Source: Clostridia bacterium
GTDB taxonomy: Bacteria > Bacillota > DSM-521 > Neomoorellales > Neomoorellaceae
Assembly (NCBI GenBank): GCA_012727745.1
Contig: JAAYGJ010000073.1
Coordinates: 1-14,068, forward strand
Reading direction: 5' to 3'
DNA length: 14,068 nt
Positions 1 to 5,636 of the stretch are shown here, piece after piece. Every line of letters starts with the position of its first letter. The stretch's first letter is position 1. Under the pieces are notes generated by a model, which worked only from the letters and a program-made list of their open reading frames with translations, was not told the DNA's origin and searched no databases. Position numbers and translations under genes: made by a program.

Positions 1-2
1 AT

Positions 3-641
3 CTAGGGAAGGCTACTGTAAGCCAGTCCCGGGCAGGGGGTTTAGTTTTACCGGTAATCACCCTTATATTGCTAGTTTTACTTGTTGCAGCGCCGGTTTT
101 CAATGCTGATGCCGGCGGGCCTATCTTTTTCAGTACAGAAGGTCCGGGCTCCCAGCATGCACCGCTTTTGCTTGGCCTTATAGCAGGGCTGGCAGGCGGG
201 AGCCTGGCCCAGCGGACCCGCCTATGTTTAAGCGGGGGAATAAGGGACTTTTATTTAATTCGTGATACTTATTTACTAAAAGGGTTTGGCTTGATCTTTG
301 TGGTGGCTCTGCTACTTAATCTCCTCTACGGGCAGTTTAATCTGGGCTTTACCGGTCAACCGATTGCGCATAACTGGCACTTATGGAACTTTTTAGGGCT
401 ATTTCTGGTAGGGTTGACAGCAGTGCTGTTAGGTGGATGCCCGCTGCGGCAGTTAATCCTCTCAGGGGAAGGCGATCTGGACGCTGGGATTACTGTACTG
501 GGGATGATTGCCGGGGCAGCGGTAGCTCATAACTTTATGCTGGCCAGCAGCGGCGCTGGTCCGACTGTTTTCGGGCAGTATGCAGTTGTGATAGGGATAC
601 TAATTGCCCTGACAATCGGCTGGGTTTGCCGTGAAGTTTAG
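3..641 (+). CDS. yedE: YedE-family selenium/sulfur transporter, 3' part (5' end outside window)
   Basis: Integral membrane protein of the YeeE/YedE (Sulf_transp) family, whose members are proposed to import selenium or sulfur compounds such as thiosulfate. The frame is open from the first bases of the window, so the gene is cut at its 5' end; 212 residues are visible where the family usually has about 350-400. A TTG at 69 is only an internal codon. Visible hallmarks are an RTRLCLSGGIRD stretch and the LLGGCPLRQLI motif followed by GEGDLDAG, both typical of the YedE branch; the Cys in GGCPLRQ is the conserved family cysteine. About five hydrophobic segments alternate with short loops. It is followed 17 nt later by a TusA/YedF-like gene, the usual partner. 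Family assignment is firm; selenium rather than thiosulfate as substrate is inference. Confidence 0.82.
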   Translation, partial: LGKATVSQSRAGGLVLPVITLILLVLLVAAPVFNADAGGPIFFSTEGPGSQHAPLLLGLIAGLAGGSLAQRTRLCLSGGIRDFYLIRDTYLLKGFGLIFVVALLLNLLYGQFNLGFTGQPIAHNWHLWNFLGLFLVGLTAVLLGGCPLRQLILSGEGDLDAGITVLGMIAGAAVAHNFMLASSGAGPTVFGQYAVVIGILIALTIGWVCREV

Positions 642-658
642 AAAGGGGAGGAAAAAGG

Positions 659-880
659 ATGGACATTGATGTGCGCGGGCTTAGCTGCCCAATCCCGGTA
701 GTACGTACCAAGGCTGCTGTAGAAAAGGGTGCGACCTCCTTGGTAATTACAGGGGACACTCAGGTATCCAAGGAAAACGTGAGCAGGTACCTGCGTTCGG
801 TGGGGTATAAGGTTGTAGAAGAAGTGTCAAAGGACGGCACCTGGACGATAAAATCAGAAAAACAAGGGGCTGCAAGCTAA
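659..880 (+). CDS. TusA/YedF-like sulfur (or selenium) carrier protein
   Basis: Small cytoplasmic protein of the SirA/TusA/YedF family, 73 residues, a complete single domain. The signature Cys-Pro-x-Pro motif is at residues 10-13 (LSCPIPV); its cysteine carries a persulfide in characterised relatives. The typical pattern of an early beta strand (DVRGL), a helix after CPxP and a later GYKVVEE strand is present. The ATG at 659 has a strong purine-rich ribosome site (ggggagg) about 8 nt upstream. It directly follows the YedE-family gene and ends just before a terminator, so the two form the end of one transcript. The longer YedF of selenium metabolism has an extra C-terminal DsrE-like domain that is absent here, so I leave the symbol blank. 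It probably receives the chalcogen imported by the neighbour. Confidence 0.85.
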   Translation: MDIDVRGLSCPIPVVRTKAAVEKGATSLVITGDTQVSKENVSRYLRSVGYKVVEEVSKDGTWTIKSEKQGAAS

Positions 881-920
881 CTAAAGCGCTCTTTTTAACA
901 AAAGTTCATTATAATAATTT

Positions 921-955
921 GCCTGGCTTTACACTGCCGGGCTTTTTTATTTTTT
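921..955 (+). terminator. Rho-independent terminator after the TusA-like gene
   Basis: A 7-bp stem, gcctggc (921-927) with gccgggc (936-942), containing one G-T wobble, has an 8-nt loop and is followed by six T residues and more T-rich sequence to about 955. It lies 40 nt after the stop codon and ends the yedE/tusA-like transcript. Confidence 0.85.
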
Positions 956-1015
956 AAAACGATTAGGCTAATTTTGCAACCCTATCTAACAATTTAGCGA
1001 CAAAGATTAACATAA

Positions 1016-1045
1016 TTGGCTGGCAAGATATTGTTATGATATAAT
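1016..1045 (+). promoter_or_regulatory. Candidate sigma-A promoter for the TSUP gene
   Basis: A perfect -10 hexamer TATAAT (1040-1045) is preceded, 18 bp upstream, by TTGGCT (1016-1021; 4 of 6 matches to TTGACA). Transcription would start near 1052, almost at the ribosome site of the next gene, giving a very short leader. The upstream terminator makes an independent promoter likely. Confidence 0.55.
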
Positions 1046-1060
1046 TCATCCTGAGGTGAC

Positions 1061-1828
1061 ATGATGGAGAGCATAAGTGCTTTAACGGTTTGTTACCTGT
1101 GCGCTGCCGGTTTTTTAGCCTCATTGATCGATTCGGTGGTTGGCGGGGGAGGGCTTATTGCTATTCCTGCACTTATGCTTACTGGCCTGCCGCCAGGAAT
1201 TGTCCTGGGAACGAACAAACTGGCCAGCACTATGTGTACTTTGACCAGTACCCTGTCCTTTATAAAATCAGGCAAGGTAGATTTTAAACTGGTAAGGTAC
1301 CTTTTCCCCTTTTCAATCATAGGCTCATTCTTCGGGGTTTATGTTATCAGACAAATTCCGCCGGACATTTTACAGCCGCTGGTAATTGTCCTGCTTATTG
1401 CTGTTGCAATTTATACCTTAGTTAAGAAAGACTGGGGCGATGAGTCAAAGTATAAAGGAATAACCGGCAAAGGTATTTACCTGAGCATAGCAGTGGCGCT
1501 GCTATTAGGTTTTTATGACGGTTTTTTCGGTCCCGGAACAGGTTCTTTCCTGATATTTGTTTTTCTAGTAATGGGTTTTGATTTTGTCTCAGCAGCGGGT
1601 AATGCTAAAGTATTAAATTTTTCCAGCAATATAGCCGCCCTGGTCACTTTTGCTGCTACAGGCCTGGTGAACTTTCAATACGGTCTTATAATGGGGCTGG
1701 CAATGGTAGCTGGAGCACTGGTAGGAACACGCCTGGCAATCAAAAAAGGCGCTGCCTATGTCCGGCCACTTTTTATTTCTGTAACGGTTATTTTAGTAGG
1801 CAAACAAATATGGGATTATTTTAGCTAA
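1061..1828 (+). CDS. TSUP (TauE/SafE, DUF81) family membrane permease
   Basis: Integral membrane protein of the TauE/SafE family, members of which move sulfite, sulfonates, sulfoacetate or related anions across the membrane. At 255 residues it is the usual length. The protein shows the two-fold family pattern: a glycine-rich motif DSVVGGGGLIAIPAL near residues 24-38 and the second-half counterpart GFYDGFFGPGTGSF near 150-163, with about eight hydrophobic segments in two blocks separated by a polar stretch (about 122-136, KKDWGDESKYKG). Two ATG codons stand in tandem at 1061 and 1064; the ribosome site gaggtga (1053-1059) is close to the first, so 1064 may be the true start. It stands as its own unit between a promoter and a terminator. 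The substrate cannot be read from sequence, but adjacency to a YedE/TusA-like pair suggests a sulfur oxyanion. Confidence 0.85.
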   Translation: MMESISALTVCYLCAAGFLASLIDSVVGGGGLIAIPALMLTGLPPGIVLGTNKLASTMCTLTSTLSFIKSGKVDFKLVRYLFPFSIIGSFFGVYVIRQIPPDILQPLVIVLLIAVAIYTLVKKDWGDESKYKGITGKGIYLSIAVALLLGFYDGFFGPGTGSFLIFVFLVMGFDFVSAAGNAKVLNFSSNIAALVTFAATGLVNFQYGLIMGLAMVAGALVGTRLAIKKGAAYVRPLFISVTVILVGKQIWDYFS

Positions 1829-1880
1829 ACCTAATATATACAGGTTTTTGACTTCAGGAGGAGTGAAAAAATATATACAG

Positions 1881-1903
1881 GCAGCCTAAACGGCTGCTTT
1901 TTT
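1881..1903 (+). terminator. Rho-independent terminator after the TSUP gene
   Basis: A perfect 6-bp GC-rich stem, gcagcc (1881-1886) with ggctgc (1892-1897), has the 5-nt loop taaac and is followed by six T residues (1898-1903). It lies 52 nt after the TSUP stop codon. Confidence 0.85.
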
Positions 1904-1983
1904 AGCTCCCTCAAAAGCTAATCATTTAATAAAGTAGTTTATTCTGATATAGTTAAGACAAGGATAATAGCAAAGGACAGCAG

Positions 1984-2739
1984 ATGAAATTGTCGCAAAG
2001 AATTTCTATTTCTTTTGGTAGCAACCTTCAGGAAGCTCGTTTTATTGAGCGGCCCAATCGATTTATTATCCGCTGCCAGTTGCAAGAAAATGCAAATAAA
2101 TCTGGGGGTACCGCTCAGGGCGAGGTGGTGGAAGCCCACCTGCCTGACCCGGGCCGCCTGAAGGAACTCCTGTTTCCCGAGAATAAAGTATGGTTACGTC
2201 CGGCTGCAAGCCCTCGAAGAAAAACTGCCTGGTCGGCTGTGCTTTGTGAGGTTCCCGGAGGGAATAACCTCGTCTCTCTTGATTCCACTTTACCAAATCG
2301 CCTTATCGCCAGGGCGCTTAGAGCGAGTGCTATGCAGGAGTTTGCAGGTTGGTCTCTGGTAAGGCCTGAGTTCCAGATGGGGAGCTCGCGGTGGGACTTT
2401 TTACTGACAGGTGCCGGTGGTCAGCGTCTGGTGCTTGAGGTAAAAAGTGTAACGCTGGTTAAAGACGGTGTCGGTCTGTTTCCCGATGCTGTCACTCGCC
2501 GTGGAGCCAAGCATGTCCGTAAGCTAGCGGAAATAGCACGGTGTCAAGATTGGCAAACGGCTATCCTTTTTGTGGTACAGCGAGAGGACGTGCAACTTAT
2601 CAGAGCAGCCGAAAAAATCGACCCTGATTTTGCCGCTGCTTTGCTTGAAGCCAGGACTGCTGGTGTTAAGGTCTTCGGGCGCAAATGCCAGCTTACTATT
2701 CAGGAAGCTGTTCTGGCCGAGCGAGTGGCAGTGGAATAA
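1984..2739 (+). CDS. sfsA: SfsA family DNA/RNA nuclease
   Basis: SfsA, first described as a sugar fermentation stimulation protein and now regarded as a nucleic-acid-binding nuclease with an N-terminal OB-like part and a PD-(D/E)xK fold. It has 251 residues, slightly longer than the usual about 230 because of a short N-terminal extension and a small insertion near residues 35-45. Family blocks are all present: ARFIERPNRF (18-27), HLPDPGRLKELL (52-63), SLDSTLPN (98-105), SRWDF (135-139), LEVKSVTL (151-158), FPDAVTRRGAKH (166-177) and FVVQRED (196-202). Asp138 and Glu152-x-Lys154 fit the nuclease metal site. The ATG at 1984 has a modest ribosome site (aaagga, 1972-1977). It follows a terminator and appears to stand alone, so its function is not informed by neighbours. 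Confidence 0.93.
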   Translation: MKLSQRISISFGSNLQEARFIERPNRFIIRCQLQENANKSGGTAQGEVVEAHLPDPGRLKELLFPENKVWLRPAASPRRKTAWSAVLCEVPGGNNLVSLDSTLPNRLIARALRASAMQEFAGWSLVRPEFQMGSSRWDFLLTGAGGQRLVLEVKSVTLVKDGVGLFPDAVTRRGAKHVRKLAEIARCQDWQTAILFVVQREDVQLIRAAEKIDPDFAAALLEARTAGVKVFGRKCQLTIQEAVLAERVAVE

Positions 2740-2887
2740 TCTGGTGCCAAGCCTTAAATCAGAGATTTGTTAGCTTAAAGGGCGGCTGGCAGGATTTTAG
2801 CCGTGGGTGGAGAAATCCCGCTATATTCGCTATGTCCTTAAATACATAAACCTTTAAGAAGAATAACTTGAGAGTGGATGGTAGTTG

Positions 2888-3223
2888 ATGCAGGCACGTT
2901 TTAAAGTATGGTTACAGGGTGAAAAACCGTTATTTGGTGACGGTATGGCTAAACTGCTAGAAGCTATTGATGAGCTGGGTTCAATCAACCAGGCTGCCGC
3001 CAGGCTGAAAATGTCTTACCGGCAGGCCTGGGGCCGCATTAAAGAAAGCGAGGAACGTTTGGGAGTCAAACTACTGGATACCAAAGTAGGAGGTGAGAGC
3101 GGAGGAGGAGCGCGACTGACAGGAGAAGCACGAGTTTTGTTGCAAAAATACTGCCTTTTACGGCAAAAAGTTGAGGAAGCAGTGCATGAAGCTTTTCGGC
3201 AGGTGTTTGGCGAGCAAAAATAA
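2888..3223 (+). CDS. Stand-alone ModE-type winged-helix transcriptional regulator
   Basis: A 111-residue DNA-binding protein resembling the N-terminal winged-helix domain of ModE, the molybdate-responsive regulator (LysR-like HTH). The helix-turn-helix is GSINQAAARLKMSYRQAW at residues 31-48, and the ModE-type wing follows as GGESGGGARLT at 68-78. The C-terminal molybdate-binding (TOBE/Mop) domains of full ModE are absent, so this protein cannot bind molybdate in the way E. coli ModE does. Such short versions are common in Clostridia and are often linked to molybdenum or tungsten genes, but none is visible here. The ATG at 2888 is preferred over a TTG one codon upstream; the ribosome site is weak. 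The target and ligand are unknown; the MFS gene downstream is a possible target. Confidence 0.8.
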   Translation: MQARFKVWLQGEKPLFGDGMAKLLEAIDELGSINQAAARLKMSYRQAWGRIKESEERLGVKLLDTKVGGESGGGARLTGEARVLLQKYCLLRQKVEEAVHEAFRQVFGEQK

Positions 3224-3385
3224 TTTTTCCCAGGTGTGCTATACCGCGATGGTTAACGAATAATTTAAGCCAGGCATTATGCTTGGATGAACATATCGCA
3301 ATGACGGTCGGGGAGAAAAAGGCTAGGCTGCGCCACCACAGGTTGAAAAAAGGGAAGAACGTTTTATTATTAGATGCTAATATTA

Positions 3386-3414
3386 TTGACATTGGAATGT
3401 GAGTTATGTAGACT
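3386..3414 (+). promoter_or_regulatory. Candidate sigma-A promoter for the MFS gene
   Basis: A consensus -35 TTGACA (3386-3391) is followed after exactly 17 bp by TAGACT (3409-3414; 4 of 6 matches to TATAAT). Transcription would start near 3421 and give a roughly 35-nt leader containing the gaggtga ribosome site of the next gene. The rest of the 3224-3385 gap holds a short hairpin (3270-3286) and nothing else I recognise. Confidence 0.45.
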
Positions 3415-3455
3415 AGTTTTGTTGTGCGGAGGATTTCAGTTGAGGTGAGCAGCTG

Positions 3456-4673
3456 GTGGCGGTAAGGGCAAAAGTAATGAGCGGTACTGCTGAAAAAGGC
3501 AATAAGGAACCTCTCTCCCTGTGGAGCCGGGATTTCATTCTTATCTGTATTCATAACATAATCGTTTTTGTTTGCTATCAGATGTTAATATCGACTGTAC
3601 CAATTTATGTAAATGAACTGGGCGGGAGCGACGCTGTTGTAGGACTGGCGACCGCTTGCTTTATGGTTGCCGCGCTACTTATGCGGCCCTGGGTCGGGCG
3701 GGGGCTTGATCTTTACGGCCGGACAGGCATATGGTTTACAGGGGCGGTTATCTTTGCCCTGCTGGGCATGGTGTATAACTGGGCGGTTACTATTCCGTTG
3801 TTAATGGTATGCCGTGCTGTTCATGGAGCATCCTGGAGTGTGGTGACCACTGCTTCAGCTACGGCTGCCACAGATTTAATCCCACCGGCGCGGCGGGGAG
3901 AGGGGATGGGTTTCTTTGGCCTTGGTAACAACGTGGGGATGGCAATCGGGCCGGCTCTGGGGTTTGTTATCATTGCTGCTTCTGGCTTCGGGGCTCTTTT
4001 CTGGAGCTCTGCCGCCTTATCGCTTTTGGCACTGCTGCTGATTTTCGCCATCCGTTTGCCTTGCATTAACGAAGACCATAGCGGGGCTGCCCCGGCTTTT
4101 TGGGAACCTACTGCCCTTAAGCCGTCTTTGCTGATGTTTTTTGCCGCCTTTATTTATAGCGGGGTACTTACCTTTATTGCCCTGTACAGTGCAGAACTGG
4201 GCCTCAGCGATCCCTGGTATTTTTTTACGGTTTACGCGGTAACCATTATCTTAATCCGCCCTTTAGCAGGGTTTCTTTTTGACCGTTGCGGGCAACAGGC
4301 AGTAATTGCACCTGGATTCTTATTATTAGGCACGGGTATGATAATTCTCAGCTGTGCTACCGGCTTGACCAGCTTTTTGCTGGCTGCAATATTAACCGGG
4401 ATGGGGTTTGGCACCCTTCATCCTTCGCTCCAGGCACTGGCGGTAGCTGTATGTGCACCGAACCGCCGCGGGGCAGCCCAGGCTACTTTTGCTGTCGCTT
4501 TTGACATCGGCATGGGTGGCGGGGCGTTAGCCTTGGGCTTAGTAGCCCGGTTTGGCGGCTATAGTGGTGCTTACTTAGTCTCAGGTGTTATTGCACTCAT
4601 TGGGCTGTTTGTCTACCGTCTTATCGGGCTTAAGGTTGAGGTTAACAATAGAGGGAACCAGGCAAGCAAGTAA
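3456..4673 (+). CDS. Major facilitator superfamily (MFS) transporter, 12 TM
   Basis: Membrane transporter of the major facilitator superfamily, 405 residues, the normal size for a 12-TM member. Hydrophobic segments run from about residue 27 to 393 with a polar central loop near 203-220 (NEDHSGAAPAFWEP). The MFS motif A region is visible after TM2 as RPWVGRGLDLYGRTG, and its second-half counterpart as RPLAGFLFDRCGQQ. A stretch rich in small residues (GLGNNVGMAIGPALGF) fits motif C of proton-coupled exporters, so drug or metabolite efflux is plausible, but the substrate cannot be read. The GTG at 3456 is chosen because gaggtga (3442-3448) lies 7 nt upstream; an ATG at 3477 is the alternative and has no comparable ribosome site. 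It has its own candidate promoter and is separated from the purine operon by a new promoter. Confidence 0.85.
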   Translation: MAVRAKVMSGTAEKGNKEPLSLWSRDFILICIHNIIVFVCYQMLISTVPIYVNELGGSDAVVGLATACFMVAALLMRPWVGRGLDLYGRTGIWFTGAVIFALLGMVYNWAVTIPLLMVCRAVHGASWSVVTTASATAATDLIPPARRGEGMGFFGLGNNVGMAIGPALGFVIIAASGFGALFWSSAALSLLALLLIFAIRLPCINEDHSGAAPAFWEPTALKPSLLMFFAAFIYSGVLTFIALYSAELGLSDPWYFFTVYAVTIILIRPLAGFLFDRCGQQAVIAPGFLLLGTGMIILSCATGLTSFLLAAILTGMGFGTLHPSLQALAVAVCAPNRRGAAQATFAVAFDIGMGGGALALGLVARFGGYSGAYLVSGVIALIGLFVYRLIGLKVEVNNRGNQASK

Positions 4674-4740
4674 ACAGGGATAGATTTTCAGCAGTATTAC
4701 AGTTATGCTAATTAGTATAAAGTAGAAGGAGAAATAGTTC

Positions 4741-4761
4741 GGCTGCAGGCAAACTGCAGCC
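4741..4761 (+). repeat. Perfect inverted repeat just upstream of the purine operon promoter
   Basis: Two 8-bp arms, ggctgcag (4741-4748) and ctgcagcc (4754-4761), flank gcaaa. It ends 5 bp before the -35 box of the purine promoter. No T-run follows, so it is not a standard intrinsic terminator; it could be a protein-binding site or a 3'-end hairpin of the MFS transcript. Nothing else is recognisable between the MFS stop and this repeat. Confidence 0.6.
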
Positions 4762-4766
4762 AGCTG

Positions 4767-4795
4767 TTGACAGTTAGCGGTCTGTTTGGTATTAT
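4767..4795 (+). promoter_or_regulatory. Sigma-A promoter of the purine operon
   Basis: A consensus -35 TTGACA (4767-4772), 17-bp spacer and -10 TATTAT (4790-4795; 5 of 6) form a strong vegetative-type promoter. Transcription should start near 4802, giving a leader of about 310 nt to purE that contains two riboswitches and a terminator. Confidence 0.75.
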
Positions 4796-4837
4796 AAGGT
4801 CGGAAAAGCAATAATAATTGATAATTTGTATAATGAT

Positions 4838-4907
4838 GGCGTGTATAATTGTGGGAATAGGGCTCACAAGTTTCTACGGGGCAACCGTAAATTGCCCTGC
4901 TACAGCC
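4838..4907 (+). promoter_or_regulatory. Guanine riboswitch aptamer (purine riboswitch class)
   Basis: The three-stem purine riboswitch fold is fully visible. P1 is ggc+tgta (4838-4840, 4842-4845; one bulged g) with taca+gcc (4901-4907). P2 is ttgtggg/ctcacaa (4849-4855/4863-4869) with loop aataggg. The conserved joining strand gtttctac lies at 4870-4877. P3 is ggggcaa/ttgccct (4878-4884/4892-4898) with loop ccgtaaa. The GG of loop 2 and the CC of loop 3 allow the usual loop kissing. The specificity base equivalent to C74 of the Bacillus xpt aptamer is C4900, which predicts guanine/hypoxanthine rather than adenine binding. It has no terminator of its own; its P1 3' strand runs into the next aptamer. 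Confidence 0.93.
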
Positions 4908-5003
4908 TGAAAGTGTACCTCAGGGTTCCGCGCGGTACTGCCGCGGCCAGGTCCGAGTGGTACAGGCACATTTGTGCTACACCGGAGGGACAAAAACCCA
5001 GGC
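4905..5003 (+). promoter_or_regulatory. PRPP riboswitch aptamer (ykkC RNA subtype 2b)
   Basis: Conserved ykkC-class blocks occur in order: gaaagtgtacc (4909-4919), agggttccg (4922-4930), ggtccgag (4950-4957), a variable hairpin (gcac/gtgc, 4966-4977), then ggagggac (4984-4991) and aaaaaccc. The gaaagtgtacc and ggtacagg...acacc segments are features I associate with the PRPP subtype rather than guanidine-I or ppGpp RNAs, and the position ahead of a purine operon agrees. The closing stem pairs gcctg (4905-4909) with caggc (4999-5003). PRPP is the substrate of PurF, so sensing it matches supply. The subtype call rests on motif resemblance and context; discriminating it from ppGpp-binding relatives needs a covariance model. 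Confidence 0.85.
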
Positions 5004-5050
5004 GGGTAGGTTTCAGTATGCAGTACCTACCACAGCCTGGCTTTTATTTT
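4998..5050 (+). terminator. Riboswitch-controlled intrinsic terminator ahead of purE
   Basis: A long stem pairs ccaggc (4998-5003) with gcctgg (5035-5040) and ggtaggt (5005-5011) with acctacc (5025-5031), with a small asymmetric bulge and a 13-nt loop, followed by cttttatttt (5041-5050). Its left arm is the same ccaggc strand that closes the PRPP aptamer, so aptamer and terminator exclude each other: PRPP binding should favour read-through. Confidence 0.88.
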
Positions 5051-5111
5051 GCCGGATAAATTTTGCCGCAGCTATTAATGCTAAGTAAAGAAAAGATAAG
5101 GGGGCTGTTAG

Positions 5112-5636
5112 ATGGCACAGGTGGATGTTGGTATTGTAATGGGTAGCGATTCCGATTTAGCGGTAATGTCCCAGGCGGCAGCTATACTGGACCGTTTTCA
5201 GGTTACATATGAAGTAAAAATCCTTTCTGCTCACCGCTCGCCTGACGCAACCCTGGATTATGCCAAAAAAGCAGCCGGGCGAGGTCTCAAGGTTTTGATT
5301 GCCGGGGCCGGTGGGGCGGCCCACCTGGCCGGGGTGATAGCAGCAGTTACACCATTACCGGTTATCGGGGTGCCGATCCGTACCGATGCCCTGGGAGGGG
5401 TGGATTCCCTCTACGCTATGGTGCAGATGCCCCGAGGCATACCGGTAGCTACGGTAGCTATTGACGGGGCTGTCAATGCCGCTATTCTTGCTGCGGAGAT
5501 AATTGGCAGCAATGATCCCGTTCTCCAGGAGAAGCTAATGGCATACAAAGAAGAGCTGGCCCGGGAAGTTATGACCAAAGATCGAAAACTGGCGCAACTG
5601 GGTATTGTGGCTTATTTGAGGGAGGGCAAGAAGTGA
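5112..5636 (+). CDS. purE: PurE, N5-carboxyaminoimidazole ribonucleotide mutase (AIR carboxylase subunit)
   Basis: Cytoplasmic enzyme forming 4-carboxy-AIR (CAIR) in de novo IMP synthesis; class I PurE rearranges N5-CAIR made by PurK. At 174 residues it has the usual size plus a short C-terminal tail. The nucleotide/phosphate loop MGSDSD (10-15), the catalytic SAHRSP block (39-44), the AGAGGAAHLAG segment (64-74) and DSLYAMVQMPRGIPVATVAI (98-117) are all intact. The ATG at 5112 follows aaggggg (about 5098-5104). It is the first gene after the riboswitch leader and overlaps purB by 4 nt. There is no purK next to it, unlike Bacillus purEK, so either purK lies elsewhere or this PurE works directly with CO2. 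Confidence 0.95.
   Translation: MAQVDVGIVMGSDSDLAVMSQAAAILDRFQVTYEVKILSAHRSPDATLDYAKKAAGRGLKVLIAGAGGAAHLAGVIAAVTPLPVIGVPIRTDALGGVDSLYAMVQMPRGIPVATVAIDGAVNAAILAAEIIGSNDPVLQEKLMAYKEELAREVMTKDRKLAQLGIVAYLREGKK

Noticed and set aside
1863..1889. An 8-residue leader peptide (GTG start) running into the TSUP terminator
   Set aside because: The aggagg sequence is only 1 nt from the GTG, too close for initiation, and there is no gene behind it that attenuation would control.
2785..2822. Imperfect stem (ggattt/aaatcc) after sfsA as a terminator
   Set aside because: It has mismatches, a 15-nt loop and no T-run.
3066..3554. Minus-strand open frame of 162 codons across the modE-like/MFS gap
   Set aside because: It overlaps two supported + strand genes, has no ribosome site or known motif, and looks like an antisense shadow; the same holds for the other minus-strand frames.
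4829..4834. A second TATAAT in the leader as an alternative purine promoter
   Set aside because: No -35 box lies at the right distance; the TTGACA-17-TATTAT pair upstream is far better.
4905..5003. Guanidine-I or ppGpp identity for the ykkC-type RNA
   Set aside because: The gaaagtgtacc start, ggtacagg...acacc arm, tandem guanine aptamer and purine operon context all favour the PRPP subtype, although only a covariance model or binding test settles it.
4826..5059. A 77-codon open frame in the purine operon leader
   Set aside because: It lies wholly across the two riboswitch aptamers and the terminator, has no ribosome site and no recognisable protein motif.
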